Notes: generated from the letters alone by a model not told the origin. A stretch of DNA of 64,000 nucleotides from Robinsoniella peoriensis (GCF_042680125.1 NZ_JBHTNY010000035.1); one strand, 5' to 3'. Shown: positions 8,390 through 16,495, numbered from the stretch's first letter. Made by a program: numbers and translations.

Positions 8390-9541
8390 ATGAGTTCACG
8401 GGATGTTTACCGGTTAGAGGATAAGGATTATGGCAAGACCAGAAAGCTGTGGGAAGAAATTTTCCCGGATGATACAAAGGAATTTCTGGATTATTATTAT
8501 GAATACTGTACCAGGGATAATCTGATTTACGGAATTGTGGATGATGATTGGAGATTGCTTTCTATGGCACAATTTAATCCCTATGCCGTGCATCTTGGTG
8601 AAACAACTGTGGACACCCATTATATAGTGGCGGTTGCTACCAGACCGGAATCCAGACACCAGGGGCTGATGAAGAGCATTTTGCAAAGGGCATTGAGCGA
8701 CGGATATGAGAGAAATGAGGCATTTATGTTCTTAATGCCTGCAGCAGAGGCGATTTACAAACCCTTTGATTTTGAAACGATATATGAACAGAAAAGCATG
8801 ATTGTCCGTAAAGAGGATAGTTCCCCGGGGCATATGGAGATTGAGATTCAGGTACAGGAGGCAGAAAAGGAGGATCTTTGCCAGCTTGCTGATCTTTCTG
8901 AAAAATTATTAAGAGAGCGTTATCAAGTATATACGGTCCGGACAGCGGCATATATGAACCGTCTGCTTAAGGAGCAGGAAAGTGAACGTGGCGGGATTCT
9001 TATTTTTTTGGCAGAAGGAAAACCGGTTGGTTATTGCTTTAGTGCATTGGAAGAAACTCCGCAGATACGGGAGCTGATTTGTACGGCTGAGTATGAAAAA
9101 GAAGTAATTTCAGCCCTTTTTTCCTATTATAATGAAAAGGGTGTATTTGATAATGCCTGGGATGAATCCATAACAGTTACTGCTTTTCGTGAAGGGCTCT
9201 ATTCTAATGCTGTCAAAACTGCATCATTGATCATGGCGAGGATTGTCCATCTGGAATCTTTTGCTTCCAGCCTGAGAAGCAGGGAACCGGTATCTTTTAC
9301 CATAAAGGTAGAAGACCGGATGCTTCCTGGCAATAATGGAATCTTCCGGTTCGATTTGAGTGAGAATGGAGGATGTGCATGCCGTATCACAGACTGCAGA
9401 GCGGAAGATGTGGATGCGGTCCTGTCTGTTGGAGCACTGACGAAATTATTTTTTGGTGCTAAAGGTTTCATAGAAGAGGATCGCCTGCCGCTTTCTAAGA
9501 TACATTTATTTGATAAAATATTTCTGGATGAAATAGTTTAG
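8390..9541 (+). CDS. GNAT-family acetyltransferase, Eis-like
   Basis: A 383-residue protein beginning at ATG 8390 after AGGAGGA. Residues ~1-150 form a GNAT domain (VAVATRPESRHQGLMKSILQ is the acetyl-CoA binding segment, with R/Q-x-x-G-x-M). A second GNAT-like half and a C-terminal ~100-residue domain (FTIKVEDRMLPGNNGIFRF) recall the SCP2-like end of Eis acetyltransferases. Eis enzymes acetylate amines on small molecules or proteins; the substrate here is unknown. It follows ispF closely and precedes the cysS promoter. Confidence 0.78.
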   Translation: MSSRDVYRLEDKDYGKTRKLWEEIFPDDTKEFLDYYYEYCTRDNLIYGIVDDDWRLLSMAQFNPYAVHLGETTVDTHYIVAVATRPESRHQGLMKSILQRALSDGYERNEAFMFLMPAAEAIYKPFDFETIYEQKSMIVRKEDSSPGHMEIEIQVQEAEKEDLCQLADLSEKLLRERYQVYTVRTAAYMNRLLKEQESERGGILIFLAEGKPVGYCFSALEETPQIRELICTAEYEKEVISALFSYYNEKGVFDNAWDESITVTAFREGLYSNAVKTASLIMARIVHLESFASSLRSREPVSFTIKVEDRMLPGNNGIFRFDLSENGGCACRITDCRAEDVDAVLSVGALTKLFFGAKGFIEEDRLPLSKIHLFDKIFLDEIV

Positions 9542-9561
9542 CGGAAAAGGCTGCGGGGATA

Positions 9562-9590
9562 TTGACAAATGGAAGATTTTTGCATAGACT
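9562..9590 (+). promoter_or_regulatory. Promoter of the cysS-mrnC-rlmB-sigH operon
   Basis: TTGACA (9562-9567), 17 bp, TAGACT (9585-9590), about 75 bases before cysS. Confidence 0.7.
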
Positions 9591-9664
9591 AATGGCATTG
9601 GGTATTAGAGATAAATCCTATGACTGAACAGCCATCAGATTTTATAGAACGGAGAGAATAGAAT

Positions 9665-11071
9665 ATGAAAGTATACAATACTTTAACAAAGAAAAAAGAA
9701 GAATTTGTGCCTTTGGTACCGGGTAAGGTAAGCATGTATGTCTGCGGACCAACCGTATATAATTTTATTCACATTGGAAATGCCAGGCCGATGATTGTTT
9801 TTGATACGGTCAGACGTTATATGGAACATAAGGGATATGAAGTAAATTATGTATCCAACTTCACGGATGTAGATGATAAGATCATTGCGAAAGCAATCGA
9901 AGAAGGTGTGTCAGCCCAGGAGATATCGGAGCGCTATATTGCAGAATGTAAAAAAGATATGGCTGCTATGAATGTATTGCCGGCTACAACTCATCCTCTT
10001 GCTACAATGGAAATCGGCGGAATGATTGAAATGATCTCCACCCTGATTGAAAAAGGGTTTGCTTATGACGTGAATGGAACCGTTTATTTCAGAACCAGAA
10101 AGTTTGATGAATATGGTAAGCTTTCTCATAAGAACCTGGATGACTTACGTGCTGGAAACCGTTCCCTGTTAGTATCCGGAGAAGACCAGAAGGAAGATCC
10201 GCTGGATTTTGTACTCTGGAAACCAAAAAAAGAAGGAGAGCCGGCATGGGAATCTCCGTGGAGTGCAGGACGTCCGGGATGGCATATTGAGTGTTCGGTG
10301 ATGTCTAAAAAATATCTGGGCGAAGAGATTGATATTCATGCAGGCGGAGAGGATCTGGTATTCCCTCACCATGAAAATGAAATTGCACAAAGTGAATGCT
10401 GCAATGGAAAAGACTTTGCAAAATACTGGCTGCACAATGCCTTTTTAAATATTGACAACCGCAAAATGTCCAAGTCTCTTGGGAATTTCTTTACAGTGCG
10501 TGAAATTGGCGAAAAGTATGACTTACAGGTACTGCGTTTCTTTATGCTCAGTGCCCACTACAGAAGTCCGCTCAACTTCAGTGCAGACCTTATGGAAGCT
10601 TCCAAAACAAGCCTGGAACGTATTATAACTGCCGTGGATAACCTGAAATTTCTGGTTGGAAATGCAGAGGATAAAGAATTGTCACTGGAAGAAAAAGAGA
10701 GCCTGACCCAGGCGGCTGCATTTGAAACTAAGTTTGATGAAGCTATGGATGATGATTTCAATACTGCAGATGCAATCTCTGCGATTTTCGAAATGGTGAA
10801 GTATGTAAATACAAATATTTCCGGAGAAAATTCAAAATCATTTATTCAGACAGTTTTGGATAAAATGGTAAACTTATGCGATGTACTGGGAATCATAGTT
10901 GATAAAAAAGAAGAAATTCTGGCAGAGGACATTGAAAAAATGATCGAAGACCGCCAGGCGGCTAGAAAAGCAAAGGATTTCAAAAAAGCAGATGAAATCC
11001 GTGATGCTCTGCTTGCAAAAGGCATTGTTCTGGAAGATACCAGAGAGGGTGTAAAATGGAAAAAGGCGTAG
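9665..11071 (+). CDS. cysS: Cysteinyl-tRNA synthetase
   Basis: Charges tRNA-Cys. The 468-residue length fits the family. The class I HIGH motif reads HIGNARP (residues ~37-43) and KMSKS reads KMSKSLGN. Zinc ligands are the Cys of YVCGPTVYN, the Cys of IECSVM and His in FPHHENE. The C-terminal anticodon-binding helix region ends DTREGVKWKKA. First gene of a block in the same order as Bacillus (cysS, mrnC, rlmB, sigH); its end overlaps mrnC by 16 bases. Confidence 0.98.
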   Translation: MKVYNTLTKKKEEFVPLVPGKVSMYVCGPTVYNFIHIGNARPMIVFDTVRRYMEHKGYEVNYVSNFTDVDDKIIAKAIEEGVSAQEISERYIAECKKDMAAMNVLPATTHPLATMEIGGMIEMISTLIEKGFAYDVNGTVYFRTRKFDEYGKLSHKNLDDLRAGNRSLLVSGEDQKEDPLDFVLWKPKKEGEPAWESPWSAGRPGWHIECSVMSKKYLGEEIDIHAGGEDLVFPHHENEIAQSECCNGKDFAKYWLHNAFLNIDNRKMSKSLGNFFTVREIGEKYDLQVLRFFMLSAHYRSPLNFSADLMEASKTSLERIITAVDNLKFLVGNAEDKELSLEEKESLTQAAAFETKFDEAMDDDFNTADAISAIFEMVKYVNTNISGENSKSFIQTVLDKMVNLCDVLGIIVDKKEEILAEDIEKMIEDRQAARKAKDFKKADEIRDALLAKGIVLEDTREGVKWKKA

Positions 11072-11598
11072 ATTCATTCTCTGATTATTTAAAAGAGCAG
11101 TTTAGGCTGGATGATCTGGATATGAAGACGTATTCTCCGCTGACACTGGCATATATCGGAGACAGTATATATGACCTGGTAATCCGCACGCTGGTGGTCT
11201 GCCAGGGGAATTGTCCCGCAAATAAACTTCACAAGAACGCAAGTGCACTTGTGAAGGCATCTGCCCAGGCTGAAATGATAGAGAAGATTATGCCTCTTTT
11301 GACAGATGAGGAAAAGCAGATTTACAAAAGAGGTCGTAATGCCAAATCTTATACGATGGCAAAAAATGCTACAATGCTCGATTATAGAAAAGCAACAGGA
11401 TTCGAGGCACTAATGGGATATCTGTATTTGGAAAACCAGATGCATCGTATGATTGATCTGGTAAAAGAGGGTATTAGGAGTCTGGAAAATGTGGATAGTA
11501 ATGTCCGAAATAAAATAAATGTGGATAAGGCAGCTGATGCTATTGCAGAAGATGATATGACAGAGGCAGCCGTAAAGGAGAATACCAATGAGATATGA
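11056..11598 (+). CDS. mrnC: Mini-ribonuclease III
   Basis: A 180-residue RNase III catalytic domain without the dsRNA-binding domain; in Bacillus this enzyme matures 23S rRNA ends. AYIGDSIYDLVIR holds the signature acidic residues and GFEALMGYLYLE the second acidic site. Residues ~135-180 are an extra acidic C-terminal extension. It starts inside cysS and its last 11 bases overlap rlmB, so the three are translationally coupled. Confidence 0.95.
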   Translation: MEKGVDSFSDYLKEQFRLDDLDMKTYSPLTLAYIGDSIYDLVIRTLVVCQGNCPANKLHKNASALVKASAQAEMIEKIMPLLTDEEKQIYKRGRNAKSYTMAKNATMLDYRKATGFEALMGYLYLENQMHRMIDLVKEGIRSLENVDSNVRNKINVDKAADAIAEDDMTEAAVKENTNEI

Positions 11599-12325
11599 GG
11601 AATTGACAATAGAAGGCAGAAATGCTGTAATAGAGGCATTTCGTGCCGGAAAGCCGATTGACAAGCTGTTTGTTCTGGATGGCTGTCAGGATGGTCCGGT
11701 TCGTACCATCGTAAGAGAAGCAAAAAAGCATGATACCATTATTAACTATGTGGATAAGGAAAGGCTTGATCAGATCTCAGAAACCGGCAAGCACCAGGGG
11801 GTTATTGCCTATGCAGCAGCTTATGAATATGCTGAAGTGGAAGATATTTTGAAGATTGCAGAAGAAAAGGGCGAACCTCCATTTCTTATATTGCTGGATA
11901 ATATTGAAGATCCACATAACCTGGGAGCTATTATACGTACAGCTAATCTGGCAGGGGCTCATGGCATTATCATTCCGAAACGCCGTGCAGTAGGCCTTAC
12001 GGCAACTGTTGCTAAGACTTCTGCTGGAGCTATTAACTATACACCGGTAGCCAAAGTCACAAATCTTGCGAAAACAATAGAAGAGTTAAAGGAAAAAGGT
12101 CTTTGGTTTGTCTGTGCAGATATGGACGGTGAAGTGATGTATAAGCAGGATTTAAAAGGAGCGATCGGATTGGTGATAGGCAGTGAAGGCGAAGGTGTCA
12201 GCCGCCTGGTAAAAGAGAAATGCGACTTTACTGCATCGATTCCCATGAAAGGGGATATCGACTCGCTGAACGCTTCCGTAGCTGCCGGTGTACTGGCTTA
12301 TGAGATTGTAAGACAGCGGATGTAA
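11588..12325 (+). CDS. rlmB: 23S rRNA (guanosine-2'-O)-methyltransferase, RlmB/TrmH (SPOUT) family
   Basis: A 245-residue SPOUT methyltransferase that uses SAM to methylate ribose in 23S rRNA. An N-terminal substrate-binding domain (residues 1-80) leads into motif 1 (DNIEDPHNLGAIIRTA), motif 2 (IGSEGEGVSRL) and motif 3 (IPMKGDIDSLNASVAAG), which form the SAM-binding knot. It sits between mrnC and sigH as in Bacillus (yacO). Confidence 0.94.
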   Translation: MRYEELTIEGRNAVIEAFRAGKPIDKLFVLDGCQDGPVRTIVREAKKHDTIINYVDKERLDQISETGKHQGVIAYAAAYEYAEVEDILKIAEEKGEPPFLILLDNIEDPHNLGAIIRTANLAGAHGIIIPKRRAVGLTATVAKTSAGAINYTPVAKVTNLAKTIEELKEKGLWFVCADMDGEVMYKQDLKGAIGLVIGSEGEGVSRLVKEKCDFTASIPMKGDIDSLNASVAAGVLAYEIVRQRM

Positions 12326-12349
12326 ACAAATATCAGGTGGAGGCGGGAA

Positions 12350-12943
12350 ATGGTGTCCTACGACGGATATACCGACGAAGAATTAATCGTAAAGCTCAGG
12401 GATGGAAATCCCGGGATTACGGACTACATTATGGAAAAGTATAAATATCTGGTGCGTAAAGAAGCAAGGGCACTGTACTTAATCGGCGGAGATAAGGACG
12501 ATCTGATCCAGGAGGGGATGATTGGCCTGTTTAAAGCTGTCAGGGATTACCGGGAAGACAGGGATGCCTCTTTTTATCATTTTGCAAAACTCTGCATCGG
12601 ACGGCAGCTCTATCATGCAATTGAAGCTTCCAACAGGAAGAAGCATACCCCGTTAAACTCTTATGTTTCACTGTATTCAGGAACCCTTGAAGCAGGAGAA
12701 GAATCCCTGCCGCTGGAGGAAATTCTGTTTACCCAGGAGAGTAATCCGGAAGAACTGCTGATTCATCAGGAAAATAAAAAGCAGATAGAGGAGAAGCTGG
12801 AAGCATCCTTAAGCGCATTTGAAAAGAAAGTGCTGGACTGCTATTTACAGGGGAAAGACTATGTAGAAATAGGTGAACTTCTGGATAAGCCGCCCAAGTC
12901 TGTTGATAATGCACTGCAGAGAATCCGTAAAAAAATACGTTGA
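12350..12943 (+). CDS. sigH: RNA polymerase sigma factor SigH (Spo0H)
   Basis: A 197-residue sigma-70 family protein. Region 2 (RALYLIGGDKDDLIQEGMIGLFKAVRDY) and the region 4 helix-turn-helix (YVEIGELLDKPPKSVDNALQ) match Bacillus SigH closely, including KHTPLNSYVSL in the linker. SigH directs early sporulation and transition-phase genes. The start at 12350 follows GGTGGAGGCGGG. Position after rlmB matches the Bacillus order, which raises confidence. The next promoter (12940) overlaps its stop codon. Confidence 0.94.
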   Translation: MVSYDGYTDEELIVKLRDGNPGITDYIMEKYKYLVRKEARALYLIGGDKDDLIQEGMIGLFKAVRDYREDRDASFYHFAKLCIGRQLYHAIEASNRKKHTPLNSYVSLYSGTLEAGEESLPLEEILFTQESNPEELLIHQENKKQIEEKLEASLSAFEKKVLDCYLQGKDYVEIGELLDKPPKSVDNALQRIRKKIR

Positions 12944-12968
12944 CAAGCCGGTAGGATGCTGATATAGT
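12940..12968 (+). promoter_or_regulatory. Promoter of the queuine-salvage leader
   Basis: TTGACA (12940-12945), 17 bp, TATAGT (12963-12968). The -35 overlaps the sigH stop. Predicted start is near 12975, just before the aptamer. Confidence 0.85.
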
Positions 12969-12986
12969 GTAATACGCAATTGAATA

Positions 12987-13024
12987 AGACAGTTCGTGAC
13001 CATCCTGTCTATAAATAAAACTAG
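12987..13024 (+). promoter_or_regulatory. preQ1-I-type riboswitch aptamer
   Basis: P1 stem AGACAG pairs with CTGTCT around a 12-base loop that begins TTC and contains ACCATC, followed by an A-rich tail ATAAATAAAACTAG. Length, the GTTC start of the loop and the AAACTA end match the small preQ1-I aptamer class. It lies right after the promoter of two genes whose families take part in queuosine salvage, which supports the call. The terminator that could serve as its output is ~210 bases downstream, unusually far. Confidence 0.72.
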
Positions 13025-13234
13025 TACGGTATAAGGTAAATAACAGAGAATAGAGTGACTGATATCCATATCAGAAGCGTTCCTGCAAGGCGACGGCGTA
13101 GTGTATCCTGCGATTAGCTTTGCAGGCTGCGGTATGGATAACGGGTGCTATATTTCTTTTATTTATGCAGTGCTGTACAGGGAAAATGATTATCGGAAAA
13201 AGCTGCAGTGAGGGTTTTTACCGGTACTGTTGAT
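13025..13234 (+). ncRNA. Structured leader between the preQ1 aptamer and terminator, unknown class
   Basis: This stretch can form CTGATAT-CC-ATATCAG (about 13053-13068), or alternatively ATCCATA (from about 13060) with TATGGAT (about 13133-13139), enclosing CCTGCAA with TTGCAGG. The two folds share bases, so they are mutually exclusive. I recognise no riboswitch class in it. No coding potential seen. Confidence 0.4.
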
Positions 13235-13261
13235 GGCGCTTAATTATAAGCGTCTTTTTTT
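13235..13261 (+). terminator. Terminator inside the queuine-salvage leader
   Basis: GGCGCTT pairs with AAGCGTC (7 bp, AATTAT loop) followed by seven Ts. It lies 177 bases before the first gene, so transcription must pass it: a transcriptional off-switch is likely. Confidence 0.85.
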
Positions 13262-13437
13262 ATTTTCCTTATAACATCATAGCAGTTTGTAATTTTATTA
13301 CACGCTCTAGTACTCTATCCTTCGCCTTGCAGTCTGACAAAATATTCATCACTGTCACTATCATTACTGTCCGGATGGAGTACTGGTCCGGCTTATCATT
13401 ATGCTTCAGGTCAGTATGCCGGACGGAAAGGAAAAAA

Positions 13438-14151
13438 ATGACTGAATTAAACCGCTATTCTATTATTTCTGAAAAAAATCCGCGGGAGATCATCCTGCTT
13501 CGGGGAAACGGCTGTAAATGGAGAAGATGCCGGTTCTGCGATTATCATCTGGACTATTCCAGAAACGAAGAGGAAAATTACAGATTAAACAAAATGGAAA
13601 TTGAAAAGGTAACCGGAATTTATAAGACCCTGGAGGTAATCAATTCCGGAAGTTTTACTGATCTGGATGAAAATACGATGCAGGCAGTATTAAGTAAATG
13701 CCTGGAAAAGGAGATCAGACAGCTTCATTTTGAATGCCACTGGATGCATAGGGATAAGATTTCGGACATTAAAAGGTATTTTGGACAGCATGGTATTACG
13801 GTTAAGATTAAAATTGGTGTGGAAACATTTGATGCCCTGTTCCGGGAAAGTTACCTGGTTAAGGGAATTACAACGGATTCACCCGAAGAAATTGCCGGAT
13901 ACTATGATGAATGCTGCCTTTTATTTGGAATTCCAGGTCAGAATGCAGCATCAATGGAGAGGGATATTTTAACCGGACTTGAATATTTTGACCGGGTGTG
14001 TATCAATATTATGAATGAGAACAGCAAACCTATTAAACCGTCTCCTTCTGTAATACGGGAGTTTATAAAAGAACTGATGCCCGTTTATCTGGATAACCCA
14101 AGGGTTGATATTTTAATAGAAAATACGGATTTTGGAGTAGGAGATAAGTAA
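13438..14151 (+). CDS. queL: Radical SAM protein, probable queuine lyase (QueL-like)
   Basis: A 237-residue protein starting at ATG 13438 after GGAAAGGA. NGCKWRRCRFCDYH near residue 30 gives three Cys as CX4CX2C, slightly wider than the classical CX3CX2C of radical SAM enzymes, and would bind a 4Fe-4S cluster. The stop is 3 bases before the YhhQ transporter, and a preQ1-I-like riboswitch leads the operon. Queuine lyase QueL, described in queuine-salvaging Clostridia, is a radical SAM enzyme found beside YhhQ and releases a preQ1-type base; that assignment here rests on context. Another radical SAM reaction is possible. Confidence 0.6.
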   Translation: MTELNRYSIISEKNPREIILLRGNGCKWRRCRFCDYHLDYSRNEEENYRLNKMEIEKVTGIYKTLEVINSGSFTDLDENTMQAVLSKCLEKEIRQLHFECHWMHRDKISDIKRYFGQHGITVKIKIGVETFDALFRESYLVKGITTDSPEEIAGYYDECCLLFGIPGQNAASMERDILTGLEYFDRVCINIMNENSKPIKPSPSVIREFIKELMPVYLDNPRVDILIENTDFGVGDK

Positions 14152-14154
14152 AAG

Positions 14155-14865
14155 ATGAGAAATGAGATTCTATTAATACTGAGTGTTGTTATTATTTACG
14201 GAAGTGTTCTGCTGTGGTATAAGCTGCTGGGGTGCAAAGGACTGATGGCATTTACCGTATTGGCAACGATATCTGCTAATATAGAAGTTTTGATACTGGT
14301 GAATGCATTTGGGATGGAGCAGACGCTTGGAAATATCTTATTTGCATCTACGTTCCTGGTGACGGATATCCTAAGCGAGGTATCCGGAAAAAAAGCGGCG
14401 AATCAGGCGGTAAACATTGGAATACTTACCTCCCTTACTTTTATTATTATATCCCAGTCCTGGCTGCTGTATCAGCCGGGAGCAAATGACTGGGCTCATT
14501 CGAGTATCGTAAATATTTTTTCCAATACACCGCGTATGATGGCAGCAAGCCTTATCGTATATGCCATTTCCCAGAAGTTTGATGTCTGGCTGTATCATAA
14601 ATGGTGGGGGCTGACAAAAAGGCTGTGTGGAGACAGCAGACGCTATCTGTGGCTTCGTAATAACGGATCTACATTACTGTCCCAGCTTTTAAATACGGTT
14701 TTATTCACTATGGGGGCATTTCTGGGAACGTATGATACCCGTACCCTGATCAGTATTATGTGGGCAAGCTATGTAATCTTTATATTTACAAGTCTTGCAG
14801 ATACACCTGCCGTATATCTGGCAAGGAGGATCAGACCTGTGGGAGAAGACGCAGAGTGTGCCTGA
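14155..14865 (+). CDS. yhhQ: Queuosine precursor transporter, YhhQ/VUT family
   Basis: A 236-residue hydrophobic protein with six or so membrane segments. The family signature FLVTDILSEVSGKKAANQAVNIG is clear, as are NTPRMMAASLIVYAISQKFDVWLY and TLLSQLLNTVLF. YhhQ imports preQ0/preQ1/queuine. It is coupled to the radical SAM gene (3-base gap) under the same riboswitch, which supports a salvage route for the tRNA base queuine. Confidence 0.92.
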   Translation: MRNEILLILSVVIIYGSVLLWYKLLGCKGLMAFTVLATISANIEVLILVNAFGMEQTLGNILFASTFLVTDILSEVSGKKAANQAVNIGILTSLTFIIISQSWLLYQPGANDWAHSSIVNIFSNTPRMMAASLIVYAISQKFDVWLYHKWWGLTKRLCGDSRRYLWLRNNGSTLLSQLLNTVLFTMGAFLGTYDTRTLISIMWASYVIFIFTSLADTPAVYLARRIRPVGEDAECA

Positions 14866-14916
14866 AAAGCCTCCTGTTTATTAAAAATATCTCTGAAAAA
14901 AGCTGCAGAAATGTTT

Positions 14917-14970
14917 TTCACAAATTCTTCAACAGGCTGTCACATATTTTTCACAACTATATTTTATAGT
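14917..14970 (+). promoter_or_regulatory. Promoter of RNA unit 1 with four Pho-box-like hexamers
   Basis: TTCACA (14917), TTCAAC (14928), GTCACA (14939) and TTCACA (14950) are spaced exactly 11 bp. Nine bases later comes TATAGT (14965-14970). No TTGACA -35 is present, as expected for an activator-dependent promoter bound by an OmpR/PhoB-type response regulator. Confidence 0.65.
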
Positions 14971-14976
14971 AATACA

Positions 14977-15082
14977 TGTAAAAGCCGATAAGACTTTTTC
15001 ATATAAATCTTTTTCATAACTCGCCAGTATCCGCCAAGATACTGGCTCTCCCTCTTTTTAGGGGTGAGAAAGCTTTTCTTTT
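14977..15082 (+). ncRNA. Candidate small RNA, unit 1 of a four-member family
   Basis: Follows the -10 above. It contains the shared block AAAGCCGATAAGACTTTTTC, then a perfect 9-bp hairpin GCCAGTATC/GATACTGGC (15023-15046), a C-rich stretch CTCTCCCTC (15046-15054), and a second imperfect stem with AGGGGTGAG that leads into T-rich sequence. No start codon with a ribosome site is seen. The pyrimidine-rich stretch could pair with GA-rich ribosome sites of mRNAs (inference). Confidence 0.55.
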
Positions 15083-15109
15083 TAAAACCTTTATAAGTTC
15101 TTAAACAAC

Positions 15110-15163
15110 TTTATAAAGCTTTAAGCGGGATGCCATATCTTATTCACAATTGATTGATATAGT
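15110..15163 (+). promoter_or_regulatory. Promoter of RNA unit 2, weaker hexamer array
   Basis: TTCACA (15143) sits 9 bases before TATAGT (15158-15163) exactly as in the other units. The upstream hexamers at 11-bp steps (GCCATA, TTAAGC, TTTATA) are only partial matches, so regulation may differ. Confidence 0.5.
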
Positions 15164-15169
15164 ATATAC

Positions 15170-15243
15170 ATACAAAGCAAACAAGCTTTTTTACATAAAC
15201 TTTTCTCTCCCTCCTGGACTGGCGATGGCCAGTCCTTCTTTTT
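15170..15243 (+). ncRNA. Candidate small RNA, unit 2
   Basis: Carries AAAGCAAACAAGCTTTTTTA, then CTCTCCCTCC (15205-15214) directly before a strong terminator GGACTGGC/GCCAGTCC with T-tract (15216-15243). The order of C-rich block and hairpin is reversed relative to units 1 and 3. Confidence 0.55.
15216..15243 (+). terminator. Terminator of RNA unit 2
   Basis: Perfect 8-bp GC-rich stem with GATG loop, followed by TTCTTTTT. Confidence 0.88.
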
Positions 15244-15277
15244 GCCATTTTAGCAGTTGGAAGGGAGTATAAAAATC

Positions 15278-15331
15278 TTCACAAAGTCTTCAAGTACTGT
15301 ACACAGTTTCTTCACAGCAATCCGTTATAGT
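15278..15331 (+). promoter_or_regulatory. Promoter of RNA unit 3 with four Pho-box-like hexamers
   Basis: TTCACA (15278), TTCAAG (15289), TACACA (15300), TTCACA (15311), each 11 bp apart; TATAGT (15326-15331) begins 9 bases after the last one. Confidence 0.65.
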
Positions 15332-15337
15332 ATTAAG

Positions 15338-15430
15338 TGTACAAAGCAAATAAGCATTGTTAATAATCTTTTTCATAACCTGCCAGTATCTTTAGATATT
15401 GGCACTCCCTCTGTATAGGGGTTTTATTTA
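15338..15430 (+). ncRNA. Candidate small RNA, unit 3
   Basis: Contains AAAGCAAATAAGC, AATCTTTTTCATAACC (shared with units 1 and 4), the hairpin GCCAGTATC/GATATTGGC (15382-15403), CTCCCTC (15405-15411) and a final stem with AGGGG followed by TTTTATTT. Its end overlaps the stop codon of the convergent lysozyme-like gene. Confidence 0.55.
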
Positions 15431-16131
15431 TTATAGTAGCGCAAAACATGCGGTACATATTCAGGATCACCGTAAGTAGTCCAGCCAAGCTGCGCTTTCA
15501 TCTTATCTGAGTATTCCTGTGCATTCTCCGGAGAGTATCCTCCATAATTTTCCGCTGCCCACGTGGCATATGCATTTCCAAAATTATATTCCTGAAGAGC
15601 CAGTTTTAATTTATCCATATCGTTGACCGAAGTACACTGCGCTTCCCCGAGGCAATAGGCAAAGGTTTCCACGCCCACCTGAATGGAATAATCTACATCT
15701 GTAATACTGCCAGGTTCATTTGAGTATTGGGTATTAAAAGGACTTTCGGAGCATTGCATGACATCCGTTCCTTTTCCGGCACTTTCCTGCTGCATCATTG
15801 CAAGAATCACATCAGAATATTCGGAAATGTCGTATTCTTTACAATATTTTTTGACCTGATCTTCATACTGAAGAACACTTTTTGTTAATTCGCCTGGCCG
15901 GGGAGTTCCTGAAAACAGCAGAAAGCAGGTAAATATGCCTGCCGTCAAAAGTATAAAGCCTATGAGAAACCAGTTACGGCGCACCTGCCGCTTTCTTTTT
16001 AGCAGCTGTTCCTTTTGGCTCAGACGCTTTTTTGCCGAACTGCGGCTAGTTGAAGATAGCGTTGCGGATATTTTTTTTCTTGGATTTTTCCGGGTTGCTG
16101 ATGATTTTGTTGTTTTTTGATAAGCTGCCAT
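15424..16131 (-). CDS. Membrane-anchored lysozyme-like protein (CwlT-type lysozyme domain)
   Basis: A 235-residue protein. I start it at the ATG at 16131 (MAAYQKTTK, preceded by AGAGGA); the longer open frame would run into the tRNA gene. Residues 1-55 are Lys/Arg/Ser-rich and cytoplasmic, ~56-76 form a membrane segment (NWFLIGFILLTAGIFTCFLL), and residues ~95-235 are a lysozyme-like domain. VILAMMQQESAGKGTDVMQCSES holds the presumed catalytic Glu, and YSIQVGVETFAYCL and LALQEYNFGNAYATWA match the muramidase half of CwlT/Tn916-type cell-wall hydrolases. No NlpC/P60 domain is present and it is not within a conjugative element here. Confidence 0.82.
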   Translation of the reverse strand: MAAYQKTTKSSATRKNPRKKISATLSSTSRSSAKKRLSQKEQLLKRKRQVRRNWFLIGFILLTAGIFTCFLLFSGTPRPGELTKSVLQYEDQVKKYCKEYDISEYSDVILAMMQQESAGKGTDVMQCSESPFNTQYSNEPGSITDVDYSIQVGVETFAYCLGEAQCTSVNDMDKLKLALQEYNFGNAYATWAAENYGGYSPENAQEYSDKMKAQLGWTTYGDPEYVPHVLRYYNK

Positions 16132-16192
16132 AATCCTCTCTTCTGTAAAAACATTCTGAGTAAACGGGTTGCTTAGAAAAGCAGTTATATAC

Positions 16193-16221
16193 GAAAAAAG
16201 CCCCGGATATAATCCAGGGCT
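16193..16221 (-). terminator. Terminator of tRNA-Thr
   Basis: On the minus strand AGCCCTGGAT pairs with ATCCGGGGCT, then six Ts. Confidence 0.9.
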
Positions 16222-16227
16222 CCAAAG

Positions 16228-16300
16228 AGCTGATGACGGGAATCGGACCCGTGACCTCCTCACTACCAATGAGGTGCGCTACCGACTGTGCCACATCAGC
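16228..16300 (-). tRNA. tRNA-Thr (anticodon GGT)
   Basis: Minus-strand cloverleaf: acceptor GCTGATG pairs with CATCAGC, anticodon loop TTGGTAG flanked by CCTCA/TGAGG, T arm GGGTCCGATTCCC, discriminator T. CCA is not encoded. Confidence 0.95.
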
Positions 16301-16330
16301 CTGCGATATAAATAACCGCTACAGTTAAGA

Positions 16331-16359
16331 ATTCTATCATAAGTTACTGCGCTTGTCAA
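16331..16359 (-). promoter_or_regulatory. Promoter of tRNA-Thr
   Basis: Minus strand TTGACA (16359-16354), 17 bp, TAGAAT (16336-16331), 30 bases before the tRNA. Confidence 0.85.
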
Positions 16360-16420
16360 CGAATTTTTTAAAAAATTGATAAAATTCTGCATATTTCTTT
16401 TTATGTGCAAAGAGGAGTGC

Positions 16421-16453
16421 AATAAAATAAGCCGATGCTATACACATCGGCTT
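16421..16453 (-). terminator. Terminator of the cold-shock gene
   Basis: Minus strand AAGCCGATG pairs with CATCGGCTT, then TATTTTATT. Confidence 0.88.
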
Positions 16454-16495
16454 AAATGATCTAATAAATGATCGGATTTTTATTTGAGTAGCTGA

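Noticed and set aside
14866..15423. Three tandem units as a CRISPR or phage attachment repeat
   Set aside because: Units differ in internal order and each has a -10 and a terminator-like stem, which fits transcription units rather than spacer repeats or att sites.
16132..16294. N-terminal extension of the lysozyme-like protein
   Set aside because: The extra residues are translated from the tRNA-Thr gene and its terminator; the ATG at 16131 has its own ribosome site.
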